Shown here piece after piece: positions 1-10,803 of a DNA stretch of 64,000 nucleotides (position 1 is the first letter of the stretch; the number at the start of each line of letters is the position of its first letter). A program made the position numbers and the translations under genes. Below the pieces are notes generated by a model. It saw nothing but the letters and a program-made list of their open reading frames with translations, made no database searches and was not told the origin of the DNA. The stretch is taken from the NCBI GenBank assembly GCA_905221605.1, contig CAJNDS010002801.1, positions 845,118 to 909,117 of the forward strand, in the 5' to 3' direction. This DNA is from Symbiodinium natans (taxonomy: Eukaryota > Sar > Dinophyceae > Suessiales > Symbiodiniaceae).

Positions 1-1200
1 ACATTTGGGACACCTAGACCAAAACCCTACCCCAAAGCCCCCAAACGCCCCAAACTCCCCCCCCCCCCTCCCTTCCCGGTGCCAAGGCCTGTGTCCCGCC
101 CACGCAGCTGAGTGGCTGCTCGAGCTCCGGGGCAGGCGCCCAGGGGTCCCTGGGCCGTACTTTTTAAAAAGATTCTGGGATCATTGTCCTTTGCTTCTCC
201 ATATAGCTACAGTATGCATAGCGTTGGGAGGGGGGAAGGGCGGTACCAGTGCCAACAAGAGCCCCTCTTCTGAACTTTCTGTTCATCGGATTTGGGGTGT
301 GTCTCTGTGTGTGTGTTTTGATAGCATCAGGGTTCGGGGTTTTGGTTTGGGGTGTACAAGAGTTAAGGCTCAAGTTGGGGTATTTATGGCTCATACGGCT
401 CATGTTTCAGAACTCGGGCTAGGGCTTCTATGGCTCATTTATGCGGCTTGCTTTTTGTTGTTTCAGGATGACAGCCCCATGTGATCGCCCAGGACACGCT
501 TCTTTTCCCGGAGCCACTAACCCTCGGTGACCGAACCTTCAGCTCGGCGTCAGTGGAACGCGACTTCCGTGCCTGGGCTACATGAAGAAGGGTTCAGGGC
601 AGTAGGGTTGGGGGGGGCAAACCCAGGGCCGGGAACTGATGCACCAGCAAGCCCGCCCATAGCCATTCCCAGCGAAAGTATCCCAAACCCGAACCCCGAA
701 TGCTGCGGGCGCGGGAGCTTGGGCCGCCACATCCAGGGCAGATAGGAGTCCGGGTTGTGGGTTCAGAGCACTTTAGCAACTTGAGGGGCCCCCTCAGGGC
801 CGAAGCAAAAGGTCACAGGTCAAGAGTTCGAAATCTGGATTCTGAGCTCCTCGTGTGGCTTGTGGCCAGGCATGACACCACGAGACAAGACAAAGCAACA
901 GGGGAACCAGAAGAAGAAGAAGAACAAAAATTAAAATAAGAAGAAGAAGAAAAATATTTATAAGAATAATAAGAAGAATAAAAGTAAGAAGAAATAAATA
1001 CGAATAAGAAGAAGAAAACATAAAAGACAAACCTCAGGAACTGCTTCGGGAGCTCTGCTGCTCCGGATGGATCCCGGTGGTTGCCGCTACATCGTGACCT
1101 GCTGGCTCTTAGTGGAGAATGAGAGAATGAGGTACCCCATATATAATCCCTTCAAGGACATAATTTGAGGGATGTAAGGCGCCGAATTCCCTCAGTCCTT
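1..1200. other. Host DNA without a supported gene
   Basis: This stretch has short open frames on both strands, none with a recognisable domain. It contains a purine-rich GAA/AAT tract (about 909-1025). Nothing else is supported, although the last part may hold intron sequence upstream of the kinase-like exon at 1217. Confidence 0.4.
909..1025. repeat. GAA-rich microsatellite
   Basis: An imperfect run of GAA and AAT/AAG triplets. It is simple sequence and its translation is low complexity. Confidence 0.7.
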
Positions 1201-1216
1201 ACTAAGAACCAGTAAG

Positions 1217-1579
1217 GTGAAGTTCGCGGACGTGCGCCAGGAGCACGCGATGATGCGCGCCTTGATGGAGATGAATCGGCGCTGGCGCGAGCACCTGGTC
1301 AGCGTGTGCGGCCAGCCGGTTCAGACTGTTACTTACGAGATCTACCCTATAGGATCTCAGGGCGGATTGATTGAAGCCGTTGATGGGTGCCGGACGCTGC
1401 GTGAACTGAAGCGCCTCTGTAATGCGGAGACTCATCAGCGTGTTTACCGGGCTCTGGACGGGGACGCCACCAAGCTTGACACTTTGGCCGCCTCCACAGT
1501 GGCCTACCTCACTGCTTGCTATGCGCTGGGTGTGCGGGACGGCCATGACGACAACATCATGCTAAGGCGGGGACACGGC
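1217..1579 (+). CDS. Exon-like piece of a PI3/PI4-kinase catalytic domain (first half)
   Basis: The open frame from 1217 reads as the middle of a phosphatidylinositol 3-/4-kinase-family catalytic domain. It has a GGLIEAV segment, matching the family's GLIE(V/W)V stretch after the hinge, then a SxxAYxxxxYxLG helix, then RDGHDDNIML, matching the catalytic loop GDRHNDNIM. The frame opens with GTG directly after AAG, so it is more likely an exon behind a splice acceptor than a true start. The conserved Arg of DRH is Gly here, so the enzyme may be divergent or dead. Coding similarity ends at NIML, exactly before the part of the domain found at 31542. No clean GT donor is visible at the end. Family assignment is fairly firm; the subfamily is not determined. 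Confidence 0.65.
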
Positions 1580-1744
1580 AGCCAACTATCCACCTAAAGA
1601 AGGCACCGTAATGATCCTTGCAGAACCTTGACCAGTCTTGTAACCTAGTAGAAAAGAACATAAGAATCGAACATCACATCTTAATAGACAGTGCATGTGT
1701 GTGTATACTGCATATGCATGTGCACATGAAGTACCACACACATA

Positions 1745-1758
1745 TGTATATATATATA

Positions 1759-1794
<36 letters not shown>

Positions 1795-1894
1795 TCTCTC
1801 TCTGTGCGTGCGTGTGTGCGTGTGTGGGTGTGTGTGCGTGTGTGTATGCTGCAAGTTACAACACGTACATACGTATATATATATATATATGTAC
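1745..1894. repeat. Compound microsatellite (TA, TC, TG, TA)
   Basis: Consecutive (TA)n, (TC)n, (TG)n and again (TA)n tracts. The last TA tract abuts the 27-bp inverted repeat at 1898. Open frames here are repeat translations. Confidence 0.9.
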
Positions 1895-1897
1895 GTA

Positions 1898-1924
1898 GGA
1901 CCTTTAGGGTCTATTTGGCACGCC
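1898..1924 (+). repeat. Left copy of a perfect 27-bp inverted repeat
   Basis: The 27 bases beginning GGACCTTTAGGG and ending TTGGCACGCC recur as an exact reverse complement at 31299-31325. On the outer side of each copy is a (TA)n tract. The pair brackets a 29.4-kb block containing the satellites and the integrated virus. Confidence 0.85.
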
Positions 1925-1933
1925 TCTTTTGCC

Positions 1934-4500
1934 GCCGGGGAAATCCCTAGATTTGATTTTCAAGGATTTCATGAAATTTAAAATGCCCAAAAAATCCTTG
2001 AAATCCTTAAAAAAATCATATCCCGGGATTTAATATTTTAAGGATTTCAAGGATTTTTTGGGCATTTTAAATTTTATGAAATCCTTGAAAAATCAAATCC
2101 CGGGATTTAATTTTTCAAGGATTTCAAGGATTTCATAAAATTTCAATACCGGAACTCCTGCAAAAGCAAACCGCCCCCCTCCCCACTCAGAGTACGGGGA
2201 AGACCACGCGGATTTTAAAATTTATGAAATCCTTGAAATCCTTGAAAAATTAAATCCCGGGATTTGATTTTTCAAGGATTTCATGAAATTTAAAATGCCC
2301 AAAAAACCCTTGAAATCCTTAAAAAAATCAAATCCCGGGATTTAATATTTTAAGGATTTCAAGGATTTTTTGGGCATTTTAAATTTCATGAAATCCTTGA
2401 AAAATTAAATCCCGGGATTTAATTTTTCAAGGATTTCAAGGATTTCATAAATTTTAAAATCCGCGTGGTCTTCCCGTACTCTGAGTGGGGAGGGGGGGGT
2501 TTGCTTTTGCAGGAGTTCCGGTATTTAAATTTTATGAAATCCTTGAAATCCTTGAAAAATTAAATCCCGGGATTTAATTTTTCAAGGATTTCATGAAATT
2601 TAAAATGCCCAAAAAATCCTTGAAATCCTTAAAAAATCAAATCCCGATTTAATATTTTAAGGATTTCAAGGGTTTTTTTGGCATTTTAAATTTTATGAAA
2701 TCCTTGAAAAATCAAATCCCGGGATTTGATTTTTCAAGGATTTCAAGGATTTCATAAATTTTAAAATCCGCGTGGTCTTCCCGTACTCTGAGTGGGGAGG
2801 GGGGGGTTTGCTTTTGCAGGAGTTCCGGTATTTAAATTTTATGAAATCCTTGAAATCCTTGAAAAATTAAATCCCGGGATTTAATTTTTCAAGGATTTCA
2901 TGAAATTTAAAATGCCCAAAAAATCCTTGAAATCCTTAAAATATTAAATCCCGGGATTTAATATTTTAAGGATTTCAAGGATTTTTTGGGCATTTTAAAT
3001 TTCATGAAATCCTTGAAAAATCAAATCCCGGGATTTAATTTTTCAAGGATTTCAAGGATTTCATAAATTTTAAAATCCGCGTGGTCTTCCCGTACTCTGA
3101 GAGGGGAGGGGGGGGGTTTGCTTTTGCAGGAGTTCCGGTATTTAAATTTTATGAAGTCCTTGAAATCCTTGAAAAATCAAATCCCGGGATTTAATTTTTC
3201 AAGGATTTCATAAAATTTAAAATGCCCAAAAAATCCTTGAAATCCTTAAAAAATCAAATCCCGGGATTTAATATTTTAAGGATTTCAAGGATTTTTTGGG
3301 CATTTTAAATTTTATGAAATCCTTGAAAAATTAAATCCCGGGATTTGATTTTTCAAGGATTTCAAGGATTTCATAAATTTTAAAATCCGCGTGGTCTTCC
3401 CGTACTCTGAGTGGGGAGGGGGGGGGTTTGCTTTTGCAGGAGTTCCGGTATTTAAATTTTATGAAATCCTTGAAATCCTTGAAAAATTAAATCCCGGGAT
3501 TTGATTTTTCAAGGATTTCATGAAATTTAAAATGCCCAAAAAATCCTTGAAATCCTTAAAAAATCAAATCCCGGGATTTAATATTTTAAGGATTTCAAGG
3601 ATTTTTTGGGCATTTTAAATTTTATGAAATCCTTGAAAAATCAAATCCCGGGATTTGATTTTTCAAGGATTTCAAGGATTTCATAAATTTTAAAATCCGC
3701 GTGGTCTTCCCGTACTCTGAGTGGGGAGGGGGGGTTTGCTTTTGCAGGAGTTCCGGTATTTAAATTTTATGAAATCCTTGAAATCCTTGAAAAATTAAAT
3801 CCCGGGATTTAATTTTTCAAGGATTTCATGAAATTGAAAATGCCCAAAAAATCCTTGAAATCCTTAAAATATTAAATCCCGGGATTTGATTTTTTTAAGG
3901 ATTTCAAGGATTTTTTGGGCATTTTAAATTTCATGAAATCCTTGAAAAATCAAATCCCGGGATTTGATTTTTCAAGGATTTCAAGGATTTCATAAATTTT
4001 AAAATCCGCGTGGTCTTCCCGTACTCTGAGAGGGGAGGGGGGGGGTTTGCTTTTGCAGGAGTTCCGGTATTTAAATTTTATGAAGTCCTTGAAATCCTTG
4101 AAAAATCAAATCCCGGGATTTAATTTTTCAAGGATTTCATAAAATTTAAAATGCCCCAAAAATCCTTGAAATCCTTAAAAAATCAAATCCCGGGATTTAA
4201 TATTTTAAGGATTTCAAGGCTTTTTTGGGCATTTTAAATTTTATGAAATCCTTGAAAAATTAAATCCCGGGATTTGATTTTTCAAGGATTTCAAGGATTT
4301 CATAAATTTTAAAATCCGCGTGGTCTTCCCGTACTCTGAGTGGGGAGGGGGGCGTTTGCTTTTGCAGGAGCTCCGGTATTTAAAGTTTATGAAATCCTTG
4401 AAATCCTTGAAAAACTAAATCCCGGGATTTAATTTTTCAAGGATTTCATGAAATTTAAAATGCCCAAAAAATCATTGAAATCCTTAAAGAACTAAATCCC
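1934..4500. repeat. Palindromic AT-rich tandem satellite, ~310-bp unit
   Basis: The array is built from AATCCCGGGATT palindromes and CAAGGATTTC/GAAATCCTTG arms, with a GC-rich spacer starting CCGCGTGGTCTTCCC. That spacer starts at 2461, 2768, 3077, 3387, 3697, 4006 and 4316, a period of 307-310 bp. One further copy near 2160-2212 is inverted. Within each unit the arms can pair over most of their length. No gene is visible. Confidence 0.9.
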
Positions 4501-4507
4501 GGGGTTC

Positions 4508-4621
4508 GGTTTAGGGTTTAGGGTTTAGGGTTTAGGGTTTAGGGTTTAGGGTTTAGGGTTTAGGGTTTAGGGTTTAGGGTTTAGGGTTTAGGGTTTAGGG
4601 TTTAGGGTTTAGGGTTTAGGG
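4508..4621 (+). repeat. Interstitial telomere array (TTTAGGG)~16
   Basis: About 16 uninterrupted TTTAGGG units. Satellite-like sequence (CCTTGAAA..., CCCGGGATTTG) resumes after the array up to about 4757. The array therefore lies inside a satellite monomer and is not a chromosome end. Confidence 0.95.
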
Positions 4622-4767
4622 TAATATCCTTGAAACCCTTAACAAAAATCAAATACCGGATTTGATGGTGTAAGGAGTTCATAAAAAGTTAAGATGCCGA
4701 AAAAGAATTAAAACCCTTTAAAATCAAACCCCGGGATTTGTCTTTTCCAGGATTTCAGACATACCCG

Positions 4768-5103
4768 CTCATTGCCCATCCCACATCACCCCGCATCATC
4801 TCCCATCGTTTCTCTCATCCCCCATCATGCCCCATCATCCCCCAATCATCCCCCATCATCTCCCATCATCATTCCCCGTCATCTCTCATAATCCCTTTCA
4901 CCCCCCCATCATCCACCATCATCCCCCATCAGGCCCCCATCATCGTCCCCGATCAGCCCCTATCATGCCCCATCATGTCTCTCATCCCGCGTCATCCCCC
5001 ATCATTCCCCATCATCCCCCATCATCTCCCATCATCCCGCATCATCCCCCATCATCCCCCATCATCATTCCCCATCATCTCCCATAATCCCTTTCACCCC
5101 CCA
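4768..5103 (+). repeat. CCCATCATC-type minisatellite
   Basis: Dozens of degenerate CCCATCATC/CCCCCATCATC units. The 123-aa and 86-aa frames through it are translations of the repeat and not genes. Confidence 0.9.
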
Positions 5104-8100
5104 TCTTGAGGGGTTAGTGACTGCCCTAGAGGTTAGTCGTATGTCCCCCCGCTTCGTGTTGTTGTGATTTGGTAGGGGCCCAGAGGTTTGTATGAGTTGT
5201 TTTCTTCGTTCGTGTTGTAAGGGTTTTGTGAGGGCCCCGGAGGTTTGTCGCATGTCCGATTTCTTCGTGCTTGTAGGGTTTGGGGATTGTCTAGATAATT
5301 GTCAAAAATCATTCCTTCCGCGCTCGTACTATGAGGGGCTAGTGGCTGCCCTAGAGGTTTGTTGTATATTCCCCCGCTTCGTGTTCCTGAGATTTGGTAG
5401 GGGCCAGAGGCTTGTCATATGTCCCCTCCCTTCGTCCCTTCGTGTTGTGAGGGTTGCATTCGGCCTTGGAGGTTTGTCGTATGTCCCCTTTCTTGGCGTC
5501 TAGATGATTGTCATCATAAGTCATTTGCTTCCGTGGTCGTATTATGAGGGCTATTGACCGCCCTAGAGGTTTGTCGTATGCCCCCCTGCTTCGTGTTCCT
5601 GTGAGTTGGGAGGGGCCTAGAGGTTTATCTTTTGTCCCCTCCCTTCGTCCCTTCGTATTGTAAGGGTTTCGTGAGCGCTCTGGAGGTTTTTCATATGTCC
5701 CCTTTGTTCGTGCTTGTAGGGTTGAGGGAGTGTCTAGATGATTATCATATATCATTTGCTTCCGCAGTCGCTATGAGGGTATTGATTGCCCTAAAGATTT
5801 CTCGTGTGCCCCCCCGCTTCGTATTCCTGTGATTTGGTAGGGGTCTAGAGGTTTGTCGTAATTCCTCTCCCTTCGTTCCTTCGTGGGATGTTTGCGTGTG
5901 TCCCCTTTCTTCGTGCTTGTAGGGTTTGGGGAGCCTAGACGACTGATATATATATATATATAATTCGATTCCGCGCTCGTATTGTGAGGGGCTAGTGATC
6001 GCCCTAGAGGTTTGTCGTATGTCCCCCCCATTTCCTGTTCCTGAGATTTGGTAGGGGCCTAGAGCTTTGTCGTATGTCCCCTCCTTTCGCCCCTTCGTGT
6101 TGTAGGGGTTTTGTTGGGCCTTGAAGGCTTGTCGTGTGTCCCCTTTCTTCGTGCTTGGAGAGTTTGAGGAGCGTCGAGATGACTACCATACATCATTTGC
6201 TTCCGTGCTCGTACTATGTGCGGTTAGTGACTGCCCTAGAGGTTTGTCGTATGTCCCCTTCCTTCGTCCCTTCGCGTTGTATGGGTGGTAAGGGTTTTGT
6301 GAGGGCCCTGGAGGCTAGTCGTATATCCACTTTCTTCGAGCTTGTAGGGTTTGGGGGGGAGCGTCTAGAGTCTAGATGATCGTCATATATGATTTGCTTC
6401 CGTGCTCAAACTATGAGGGGCTAGTGACTGTCATAGAGGTTTGTCATTTGTCCCCCCCGTTTCCTTGGTCCTGTGATTTGGTAGGGGCTTAGAGGTTTGT
6501 CATACGTTCCCTCGCTTCGTCCTTTCGTGTTGCAAGGGTTTTGTGAGAGCCCGGCAAATTTGCCGTATGTCCCTTTTCTTCTTGCTTGTAGGGTTTGGGG
6601 AGCGTCTAGACGACTGACATATGTAATTTGATTCCGGGCTCGTATTGTGCGGGGCTAGTGACTGCCCTAGAGGTTTGTCGTATGCCCTCCGCTTGTTCCT
6701 GTGATGTAGTAGGGGCCTACAGGTTTGTCGTGTGTCCCCTTTCTTGGCATCTAGATGATTGTCATAAGACATTTGCTTCTGTGGTCGTATTGTGAGGGCT
6801 ATTGACTGCCCTAGAGGTTTGTCGTATGCCCCCCTGCTTCGTGTTCCTGTGAGTTGGAAGGGCCTAGAGGTTTATCTTTTGTCCCCTCCCTTCGTCCCTT
6901 CGTGTTGTAAGGGTTTCGTGAGCGCTCTGGAGGTTTTTCGTATGTCCCCTTTGTTCGTGCTTGCAGGGTTTGGGGAGTGTCTAGATGATTATCATATATC
7001 ATTTGCTTCCGCAGTCGCTATGAGGGTATTGATTGCCCTAAAGATTTCTCGTGTGCCCCCCCGCTTCGTATTCCTATGATTTGGTAGGGGTCTAGAGGTT
7101 TGTCGTAATTCCTCTCCCTTCGTTCCTTCGTGGGATGTTTGCGTGTGTCCCCTTTCTTCGTGCTTGTAGGGTTTGGGGAGCCTAGACGACTGATATATAT
7201 ATATATATAATTCGATTCCGCGCTCGTATTGTGAGGGGCTAGTGATCGCCCTAGAGGTTTGTCGTATGTCCCCCCGATTCCTGTTCCTGAGCTTTGGTAG
7301 GGGCCTAGAGCTTTGTCGTATGTCCCCTCCTTTCGCCCCTTCGTGTTGTAGGGGTTTGTTGGGCCTTGAAGGTTTGTCGTGTGTCCCCTTTCTTCGAGCT
7401 TGGAGAATTGAGGAGTGTCGAGATGATTACCATACATCATTTGCTTCCGTGCTCGTACTATGTGGGGTTAGTGACTGCCCTAGAGGTTTGTCGTATGTCC
7501 CCTTCCTTCGTCCCTTCGCGTTGTATGGGTGGTAAGGGTTTTGTGAGGGCCCTGGAGGCTAGTCGTATATCCACTTTCTTCGAGCTTGTAGGGTTTGGGG
7601 GGAGCGTCTAGAGTCTAGATGATCGTCATATATGATTTGCTTCCGTGCTCAAACTATGAGGGGCTAGTGGCTGTCCTAGAGGTTTGTCATTTGTCCCCCC
7701 CGTTTCCTTGGTCCTGTGATTTGGTAGGGGCTTAGAGGTTTGTCATACGTTCCCTCGCTTCGTCCTTTCGTGTTGCAAGGGTTTTGTGAGAGCCCTGCAA
7801 ATTTGCCGTGTGTCCCCTTTCTTCTCACTTGTAGGGTTTGGGGAGCGTCTAGACGACTGACATATAATTTGATTCCGTGCTCGTATTGTGAGGGGCTAGT
7901 GATTGCCCTAGAGGTTTGTCGTATGTCCCCCCGATTCCTGTTCCTGAGATTTGGTAGGGGCTTAGAGCTTTGTCGTATGTCCCCTCCTTTCGCCCCTTCG
8001 TGTTGTAGGGGTTTTGTTGGGCCTTGAAGGTTTGTCGTGTGTCCCCTTTCTTCGTGCTTGGAGAGTTTGAGGAGCGTCGAGATGATTACCATACATCATT

Positions 8101-9314
8101 TGCTTCCGTGCTCGTACTATGTGGGGTTACTGACTGCCCTAGAGGTTTGTCGTATGTCCCCTTCCTTCGTCCCTTCGCGTTGTATGGGTGGTAAGGGTTT
8201 TGTGAGGGCCCTGGAGGCTAGTCGTATATCCACTTTCTTCGAGCTTGTAGGGTTTGGGGGAGCGTCTAGAGTCTAGATGATCGTCATATATGATTTGCTT
8301 CCGTGCTCAAACTATGAGGGGCTAGTGGCTGTCCTAGAGGTTTGTCATTTGTCCCCCCCGTTTCCTTGGTCCTGTGATTTGGTAGGGGCTTAGAGGTTTG
8401 TCATACGTTCCCTCGCTTCGTCCTTTCGTGTTGCAAGGGTTTTTGTGAGAGCCCTGCAAATTTGCCGTGTGTCCCCTTTCTTCTCACTTGTAGGGTTTGG
8501 GGAGCGTCTAGACGACTGACATATAACTGGCTAGTGACTGCCCTAGGGGTTTGTCGTATGCCCCCCCCCCCCCGCTTCCTTGTTCCTGTGATGTAGTAGG
8601 GGCCTACAGGTTTGTCGTATGTCCCCTGCCTTCGTCCTTTCGTGTTGTAAGGCTGATAAAATTTTTCTGAGGGCCCTTGGAGATTTGTCGTATGTCCCCA
8701 CGCTTCGTGTTCCTGAGATTTGGTAGGGGCCAGAGACTTGTCGAATGTCCCCTCCTTTCGTCCCTTCGTGTTGAAATTGCTTTGTTGGGGGAAGGTTTGT
8801 CGTATGTCACCTTTCTTTCTTCTTAGAGGGTTTGGGGATCTTCTAGAAAACTGTCATATATCATTTGCTTCCGTGCTCGTATTATGAGGGGCTGGTGTTT
8901 GTCATAGAGGTTTGTCGTATGTCCCGCCGCTTTCTGTTCCTGCGATGTGGTAGGGGCCTAAAGAGGTTTGTCGTGTGCCCCCTCCCTTCGTCCCTTTGAG
9001 TTGCAAGGGTTTTGTTGGACCTGGAAGATTTATCGTATGTCTCCTTTCTTCGTGCTTGTAGGGCGTGGGGAGCGTCTAGATGATTATCATATATGATTTG
9101 CTTCCGTGCTCGTATTATGAGGGGCTAGTGACTGCCCTAGAGGTTTGTTTTATGTCTCCCTGCTTCGTGTTCATGTCATTTGCTAGGGTCCTGGAGATTT
9201 GTCGTATGTCATTTTACCATATACGAAATTAGATACAATCCCTTCGTCCCTTCGTGTTGTAAGGGTTTCGTGAGGGTCCTAGAGGTTTGTCGTATGTGCC
9301 CTTCCTTCGTCCCT
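5104..9314 (+). repeat. Degenerate satellite with higher-order duplications
   Basis: Modules recur many times: GAGGTTTGTCGTATGTCCCC, CCTTCGTCCCTTCGTGTTGTA, GCTTGTAGGGTTTGGGGAGC and TCATTTGCTTCCGTGCTCGT. Larger blocks are themselves duplicated: the region near 5500-6370 recurs about 1250 bp further on, and the block near 7620 recurs about 660 bp later. All open frames are repeat translations. The array is cut at 9314 by the virus and resumes at 30219. Confidence 0.85.
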
Positions 9315-9319
9315 TCTTG
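9315..9319. repeat. Target-site duplication, left (TCTTG)
   Basis: TCTTG lies directly outside the left TIR and again at 30214-30218 outside the right TIR. If the first TIR base is treated as ambiguous, a 6-bp TTCTTG duplication is possible. A 5-6-bp duplication fits a polinton-type DDE integrase. Confidence 0.75.
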
Positions 9320-9409
9320 AGCTAGACTCCCTGACGCCCTAGTTCAACACCCGTCCTCCCAAATATCCCGCCAAAAAAATTAATTCATATTATAACATCA
9401 TAATATGAA

Positions 9410-9769
9410 CTAATCCGCCTCCTGCATTCTCATTTTCTCCATATGCTTATTCGTTTTCTTATGTTTCGCAAGATTACATTTCCGAACCTCGCAATCGCAA
9501 ACATCACAGCGAACCACCAAAGAATTATACAATCTTTTTTCATCCCTGTGCTTCTCACGATATTCTTTATTCCGTAAAGCAATCTCCTCCTTGTTCCTCT
9601 CACGGTAATTTGACTTCCATTCATCAACCTTTGCCTTGTTCATTGTCCTATAATCTCGCATATATTCTATACACCGCCTACAAGACATATAACCCTCGTC
9701 AAAATGTTCAATGTTCCTATAACGCTTACACGTAGAACAAAATTTCCTTCCCTCTTCAATCTGCTCCAT
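9410..9769 (-). CDS. TIR-encoded zinc-finger protein, left copy
   Basis: The 119-aa protein has two metal-binding modules. The first is Cys11-x2-Cys14...Cys30-x2-Cys33. The second is the C-terminal Cys88-x2-Cys91-x11-His103-x5-His109. They are joined by a charged, helical NKE/YRE linker. I chose ATG 9769 because the mirror sequence in the right TIR shows a TTAAAGA promoter-like element and TATTAG just upstream; an in-frame ATG 81 bases further out is an alternative. Longer upstream frames are low-complexity Gly/Leu sequence opening at a non-ATG codon. The protein is identical to the right-TIR copy. Function is unknown: nucleic-acid binding is an inference from the fingers, and the location suggests a role at the element ends. 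Confidence 0.8.
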   Translation of the reverse strand: MEQIEEGRKFCSTCKRYRNIEHFDEGYMSCRRCIEYMRDYRTMNKAKVDEWKSNYRERNKEEIALRNKEYREKHRDEKRLYNSLVVRCDVCDCEVRKCNLAKHKKTNKHMEKMRMQEAD

Positions 9770-9993
9770 TCTCCTAATAGTACAAAGACACTTTCTCTTT
9801 AAACTAAAATCAGAAATTGAACAATACATAACAGTTATCCTATCAACCATTCTTACCAATTCTCCTATCAACCCAACCCCCCCAATACCAAAACCCCAAA
9901 CCCCAATCTTCCCCAAACCCCATCCAAGCGAACCTAACCCAACAATCTTACCCAAACCCCCTGTCCGCGAACCTAGGCGTGAACCTTACTTAA

Positions 9994-10018
9994 TTTTCAT
10001 AATTAATTATTATGAAAA
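9994..10018. terminator. AT-rich hairpin next to the stop of the gene at 10019
   Basis: TTTTCATAAT and ATTATGAAAA form a perfect 10-bp stem with a 5-nt loop, directly abutting the stop of the minus-strand gene. The mirror copy in the right TIR follows the stop at 29548. This looks like a 3'-end or termination signal. Confidence 0.55.
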
Positions 10019-10252
10019 CTAATCTTCAAAATGAACCCTGTAACTAACAATTATGTTTTCCATTCTCTCATCTAGCTCTCTCAATTTGTCTGTTTTATTC
10101 ATAACTTTCATAATTTCTCTTTCTCGTTTTATTTCTTCCATCTTCTGCTTATGTATTTTGCTATTCAAGTGCCGGCTCAAAAATTTGTATTTATCAATAT
10201 CCTTACCACATAACATACAACGATGTTTCACATATAAAGATACGTTTTCCAT
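10019..10252 (-). CDS. Small C2H2-type zinc-finger protein (77 aa)
   Basis: A short basic protein with one finger, Cys12-x2-Cys15-x12-His28-x5-His34, followed by a Lys/Glu-rich helical tail. The finger spacing is nearly that of the TIR protein and of the C-terminal fingers of two GIY-YIG proteins in this element, so the module was probably shared by duplication. ATG 10252 is the only reasonable start. It is the first gene inside the left TIR and diverges from the gene at 10348. No specific function is recognisable. Confidence 0.75.
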   Translation of the reverse strand: MENVSLYVKHRCMLCGKDIDKYKFLSRHLNSKIHKQKMEEIKREREIMKVMNKTDKLRELDERMENIIVSYRVHFED

Positions 10253-10308
10253 TACTACATTCTTTATTCAACGTTCATTTTAAATCGCTTTCGCCCAAGA
10301 CAAAAGGT

Positions 10309-10337
10309 CTTAAAGACAAAACACCTTATAATATTAG
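10309..10337 (+). promoter_or_regulatory. Promoter-like element upstream of 10348
   Basis: CTTAAAGACAAAACACC followed by TTATAATATTAG, ending 10 nt before the ATG. Very similar arrangements precede 28512 (also 10 nt before the ATG), 29764 and, on the minus strand, 24773. Confidence 0.6.
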
Positions 10338-10347
10338 TGAGAAAACA

Positions 10348-10764
10348 ATGAGTGAGACAGAGAAGACTGTTAAGAAAGTGAAATCTTTTATTAAGAATAA
10401 CCCCTACCCAAAATATGAAGAAGTTATAGAAACATTAAATGATATGGCTCGCGCAGTGCCAATTGATATCTTAAAACAAGAAGTGTTCAATATGTTAAGT
10501 GAATATGGAAGAGAAAATCACAAATGGATGAAAGAGATATATGAAAATATAATGGATGAAAAGCTAATCAAAGAAAACGGTAAAAAGATTAACAATAGAG
10601 GGGGTAAAGTAGCAATGGTTGAAAACTATTATGTTATAGTTAATATTTTAGGTGATAAAACAGAAAAGTTAAAAATGAAACACGATGAAGTAGTAGAAAT
10701 TTTATATCCTATAAAAACACAAATTAGCGAATGCTGGAATGGTATAGGTGATTGGAAACACTAG
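10348..10764 (+). CDS. Hypothetical protein, 138 aa
   Basis: A charged, mostly helical protein beginning MSETEKTVKKVK, with a predicted alpha/beta C-terminal half. I do not recognise a family. The start is well placed 10 nt after a promoter-like element, and the stop is followed by a strong hairpin shared with the convergent gene at 10798. Because it has the same promoter type as other non-structural genes, an early or regulatory role is possible; that is inference only. Confidence 0.75.
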   Translation: MSETEKTVKKVKSFIKNNPYPKYEEVIETLNDMARAVPIDILKQEVFNMLSEYGRENHKWMKEIYENIMDEKLIKENGKKINNRGGKVAMVENYYVIVNILGDKTEKLKMKHDEVVEILYPIKTQISECWNGIGDWKH

Positions 10765-10767
10765 ATT

Positions 10768-10803
10768 AATTAGCATTAATTATCAATATAATTAATGTTA
10801 ATT
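10768..10803. terminator. Bidirectional hairpin between convergent genes
   Basis: Arms 10768-10783 and 10788-10803 pair over 16 positions with a single G-T mismatch and a 4-nt loop. The hairpin sits between the stop of the gene at 10348 and that of the minus-strand gene at 10798, overlapping the latter stop. Confidence 0.65.

Larger units (their letters stand above)
9320..10020 (+). repeat. Left terminal inverted repeat (701 bp)
   Basis: The sequence from AGCTAGACTCCCTGACGCC inward matches the reverse complement of 29551-30213 almost base for base. The length difference (701 versus 663) is explained by a ~38-bp tandem duplication around 9904-9976 in this copy. The TIR contains a complete zinc-finger gene and ends in an AT-rich hairpin. 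Confidence 0.93.

Noticed and set aside
5104-9314. Many 60-140-aa open frames in the left satellite
   Set aside because: They recur with the repeat unit and translate the same modules in different frames.
9770-9955. N-terminal extension of the left TIR gene (Gly-rich start at 9955)
   Set aside because: The extension is low-complexity Gly/Trp sequence partly made by the 38-bp duplication. The right copy has no ATG there, and the promoter-like element lies inside it.
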